Shown: one piece after another, positions 59,793 to 62,125 of the stretch
Layout of the letters: every line of letters begins with the position of its first letter
Numbering within the stretch: the first letter of the stretch is position 1
NCBI GenBank assembly: GCA_036273455.1
Contig: DASUHP010000039.1
Span: forward strand, 1-62,125
Direction of reading: 5' to 3'
DNA length: 62,125 nt
Source of the DNA: CAIYRG01 sp036273455
GTDB taxonomy: Bacteria; Pseudomonadota; Alphaproteobacteria; Micropepsales; Micropepsaceae
Program-made: the position numbers and the translations under genes
Notes under the pieces: generated by a model
Told to the model about the DNA's origin: nothing
What the model saw: the letters and a program-made list of their open reading frames with translations, nothing else
Databases searched by the model: none

Positions 59793-59966
59793 TCAGCGTG
59801 TTTCCCGTGCACGCGCTTCGCGTGCAGCAACAATGGGTGCAACATCGTCCCTCAAACGATCGAGAATTTCCAATTTCTCGCCGAAGCTGAGTTGTGCGCG
59901 TTCGCGCCGCCCGGCTGCCTTGCGGGCGAGGATATCGGCGATGTTGGGATACTGCCTTTCCATCAT
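59793..59966 (-). CDS. Small charged protein, partner of the nucleotidyltransferase-like gene
   Basis: 57 aa, found by direct translation: MMERQYPNIADILARKAAGR, then RERAQLSFGEKLEILDRLRD and an Arg/Glu/Ala-rich end. ATG at 59966, six bases after the stop of the upstream gene in the same direction, so it is co-transcribed. The KLEILDRLRD helix and its position right behind a nucleotidyltransferase-like gene recall small partner proteins of that family in alphaproteobacteria. The second ATG (59963) is an equal candidate. Function unknown. Confidence 0.72.
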   Translation of the reverse strand: MMERQYPNIADILARKAAGRRERAQLSFGEKLEILDRLRDDVAPIVAAREARARETR

Positions 59967-59972
59967 TCAAAT

Positions 59973-60530
59973 TTAACCCAGGAGGTCAGGTTTTCCAGCC
60001 TTGAAACAATAGCTTTTCCAGGCCGATATCAAATTGAAACGTTCCAGAATGGCCTTAAGCGCGTTTGGATTTACAGCTTTCTGGTCGAAAAAAGCCTCAA
60101 CGCGAGCCAGGTCCTTGAGTCTGCCCAATCGTAGTGCGATCGCCACGATGTGTTCGGCCGTCAGAACCCTTACACGGATAGGCGGGTCCTTGCCGTAACT
60201 GAATTCCACGTCCTCGGCTTCCCGAAGGGCTTCGTCATCCAGTGGCGAAGCGACGGGCAGAAACTGGACCGGCCAACCCTCAATCCATATGCCGACGTCA
60301 CTCCGTTTCGTGTACCCCATATTGGCCAAAGCGGTTTCAATCGGAGTAAGCAAGATCAATCCGGACTTGTGTTCGGCGAAATCGCCAACGGATACAAGTA
60401 TGTCCAGGTCTTCGGTGAGGGCCGGTTGGATATAGTTGAGAGCCGCCACGGCACCAGCAATTGCATATTGCTTGATGGCGCCCTGCTCAGTGAGCTTCGT
60501 GACGACTTCTATCGCCTGGCGTAAGGACAT
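59973..60530 (-). CDS. Nucleotidyltransferase-like protein (AbiEii/MNT-like)
   Basis: 185 aa. Seen: YAIAGAVAALNYIQPALTED LDILV (broken to keep it short), where the first block resembles the GG/GS-type helix and TEDLDI the acidic D-x-D pair of nucleotidyltransferases, then WIEGWPVQFLPVASPLDDEAL and LTAEHIVAIALRLGRLKDLA. The typical GS motif before the acidic pair is replaced by AGAVAA, so activity is uncertain. Such proteins often form toxin-antitoxin or phage-defence pairs with small partners; one follows here. ATG 60530. No operon partner upstream. Confidence 0.8.
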   Translation of the reverse strand: MSLRQAIEVVTKLTEQGAIKQYAIAGAVAALNYIQPALTEDLDILVSVGDFAEHKSGLILLTPIETALANMGYTKRSDVGIWIEGWPVQFLPVASPLDDEALREAEDVEFSYGKDPPIRVRVLTAEHIVAIALRLGRLKDLARVEAFFDQKAVNPNALKAILERFNLISAWKSYCFKAGKPDLLG

Positions 60531-60805
60531 GGGATGTACAATAAAGCTTCGGGATCAAATTACTGCGCTTTATTGAGCTTCTCATAGGTCGAAACCGCTG
60601 GAACGCGGCTTCCCGATCTCATGACGAGTGAAATATCGTGGATCGACGCGTGTCCCTGAAACTGAACGTGCCACTCGCATTGCGCTGACGCCGCGCGCTA
60701 CGCCCGCTCCGTCCTCCTCCACCGCGCGCGGATACCCAGGACACCTCTCCCGCATCCGGCTTCGCGAAGGCTTCGGCGGACATGGGCGGAGGCGGAAACT
60801 AAATG
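60531..60805. other. Gap with no recognisable gene
   Basis: 275 bp with biased composition (CGCGCG and TCC runs, e.g. 60690-60740). CATCCGGCTTCGCGAAGGC at about 60750 is a fragment often found in repeat DNA. No gene, terminator or promoter can be supported. Confidence 0.4.
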
Positions 60806-61657
60806 TCAGTGGGCGGCCAGTTCGGCGTGGGCGATCTGTTCGAGTTTGCCAATGACTTTGGGATCGAGGGACAGTTCGCGAAGGGAAGCTTCGCGTGTTC
60901 CGACGCTCAATGGATCGCGGCCGGTCACGCGTCCGAAGACGAGAAGAGCCTCGAGATAATATCCGTAACTGCTGGCGTGGTAATTGTCGGTCGCCCAAAG
61001 GTCGATTTGGCCGGCTGAGATGCCGTCATAGGGATTGGCATCGGCGAGACCGTCATCAATCGCCTCGTTCCACGCGAGGCCAACCGGAATGACGCCAGCG
61101 ATCCCCGGGGTGTCTTTCGCGGCAATCCGGTAACCGGCATCGATATCTTTTCCCATCTGCGTAATCGGCTTGCCATACCATGGCCGGCCGGCGGGATAGG
61201 TCAGGTCCGCACGGCTCCAGGTCGCGGTCAGCCAAATTTTCACCGCTGGATTGCGCTTGTGGAGCATCTCCGAAAAACCGTTCGCATATTTCACCAGCAG
61301 CGCGGGATCGCCGGGATGGTTTGCGTCCAGCGTGCTGTAGCTTTGCAACACAACATCGTCCCATTTGCGGTCGAGCAGCGGACGCTTGTTGGCGAAGTGG
61401 TAATCGAGGCCAACGCCGGGCACGGTTTCAAGACTGACGTCGTAATCCAGACCGGCTTGGGTGATGAAGGCTTTGAACAAAGCCGGGACTCCGCCGATGC
61501 CGTTCTTGTTCAGATCGGTGACCGTATTGGCTTTGTAAGTCTTGACCGGGGACAGCTCGCCATAGGTGAAACTGTTGCCGACGAAGAGAATCGTTTTGGC
61601 AACAACCGGCTGCGCTGCGAGCAGTGCGAAGAGGCAGAGGATGAAGAAGCGTTTCAT
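60806..61657 (-). CDS. Exported SGNH/GDSL-like hydrolase
   Basis: 283 aa. Signal MKRFFILCLFALLAAQPVVA, then block I TILFVGNSFTYGELSP with the nucleophile Ser at about residue 29. The Asp-x-x-His pair is seen in ATDNYHASSYGYYLEAL near 225-235, and a block with Gly and Asn is GIGGVPALF and VLQSYSTLD. It would be an esterase or deacetylase of carbohydrates in the periplasm. Length and layout fit the family. The frame extends to 61735, but ATG 61657 begins the signal. The last 45 codons recur as a pseudogene fragment at 59606. Confidence 0.88.
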   Translation of the reverse strand: MKRFFILCLFALLAAQPVVAKTILFVGNSFTYGELSPVKTYKANTVTDLNKNGIGGVPALFKAFITQAGLDYDVSLETVPGVGLDYHFANKRPLLDRKWDDVVLQSYSTLDANHPGDPALLVKYANGFSEMLHKRNPAVKIWLTATWSRADLTYPAGRPWYGKPITQMGKDIDAGYRIAAKDTPGIAGVIPVGLAWNEAIDDGLADANPYDGISAGQIDLWATDNYHASSYGYYLEALLVFGRVTGRDPLSVGTREASLRELSLDPKVIGKLEQIAHAELAAH

Positions 61658-61992
61658 GGCGCCGGATTTTGTCGCGGAAGGCGCTGCCGCACAACGACGA
61701 AATAATGGCGCAGGAATTTCGCCGGATCGGGGCACCGTCGCCGCTCACACCCCCACCCGAAAAATGCCTTGCATTTTTCGTTTCCGCCTGCACGTCAGCT
61801 CCGCTGCCGTGCGACGGCTCCAACCCCACAAGGTGGAGGTTAGTTTGAGTTTTTGGCTCGGCGATTTTTTGTGGTGTCGAGACAAACTACAGAAGCGAAA
61901 TGCGCGAACATCGGTGTTCTTCCTCTCCGGCCGGTGGCCGGTCCCCTCCCCGAAATCGCCGACGCGATTTCGACCCTCCCTCAAGGGCAGGG
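61658..61992. repeat. Gap with an inverted family B palindrome
   Basis: Around 61935-61990 lies GGTCCCCTCCCC, the hairpin GAAATCGC-cgac-GCGATTTC and GACCCTCCCTCAAGGGC, the reverse of the family B copies at 23999, 25027 and 40936. A weaker hairpin GAAAAATGCCTTGCATTTTTC is at about 61759-61779. No gene. Confidence 0.7.
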
Positions 61993-62125
61993 CTATCGCA
62001 TGTGTTCGAGCATGTCGAACATGAAGGATTCGTCCCATCCCGCACGTTTGAGTTTGCCGCGCATCGATGTTTTTGTATCGGGGTGCGCCCTCGCGATGTT
62101 GAGGGCGAGGCGCCTCAAGATTGCG
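61993..62125 (-). mobile_element. C-terminal end of an IS transposase gene (runs off window)
   Basis: The minus-strand translation of the last 44 codons reads RRLALNIARAHPDTKTSMRG, then KLKRAGWDESFMFDMLEHMR and a stop. The pattern ALNxxR, RGKxKRAGWD and a short final helix is typical of the C-terminus of ISAs1-like (IS4 group) transposases. Terminal inverted repeats and the rest of the gene lie outside the window; whether it is intact cannot be told. Confidence 0.7.

Overview
The window looks like chromosome from an alphaproteobacterium, probably Hyphomicrobiales-like (Rhizomicrobium or similar). It is GC-rich, carries a lptF/lptG/lptD/surA/pdxA run, a GcrA-type C-terminal domain protein, rhizobial-type GATC palindromes and many short intergenic palindromic repeats. 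The genus cannot be fixed from the sequence alone. No rRNA or tRNA gene was recognised.

Layout. 1-11.1 kb is conserved core: an overlapping minus-strand operon for outer-membrane biogenesis (lptF, lptG, lptD, surA) running into pdxA, divergent from pepA and holC, with convergent rnr. 11.2-27.9 kb is a paralogue array: five ~710-730 aa secreted proteins with the same architecture (signal peptide, carboxypeptidase-regulatory-like domain, one CxxCH haem motif, beta-propeller-like C-terminal half). They are interleaved with a sensor histidine kinase, a coiled-coil lipoprotein, a small helical protein and two paralogues of a second secreted family. 28-43 kb is mostly redox metabolism and envelope: an aldo-keto reductase, a four-gene operon (TPP enzyme, duplicated membrane protein, gluconate-dehydrogenase subunit-3-like, GMC oxidoreductase), a GIY-YIG protein, a third member of the second secreted family next to a PQQ dehydrogenase, a TonB-like protein, a Kelch protein, a GcrA C-terminal-domain protein and an exported racemase-like protein. 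43.2-56.2 kb is a complete type I-G (formerly I-U) CRISPR-Cas locus: 48 repeats and 47 spacers, then cas2, a cas4-cas1 fusion, csb2 (cas5-cas6), csb1 (cas7), csb3/cas8 and cas3 with a C-terminal HD domain, all transcribed leftward. 56.5-57.8 kb holds a DUF433/DUF5615/HigA-like toxin-antitoxin operon bracketed by relic type I-C CRISPR repeats, i.e. a second, dead CRISPR lineage beside the live one. The right end has a flavin monooxygenase, a nucleotidyltransferase-like gene with a small partner, an SGNH hydrolase with a decayed copy of its 3' end nearby, and the end of a transposase gene.

How the parts may work together (inference). The paralogue array plus the PQQ, GMC and TPP enzymes suggests a periplasmic oxidation programme in which haem-bearing propeller proteins act on, or accept electrons from, related substrates. 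Each large paralogue has its own promoter-like TATACA element, and two have strong terminators, so they look like separately expressed units. The CRISPR island sits in an accessory zone marked by repeat relics, a gene fragment and a transposase.
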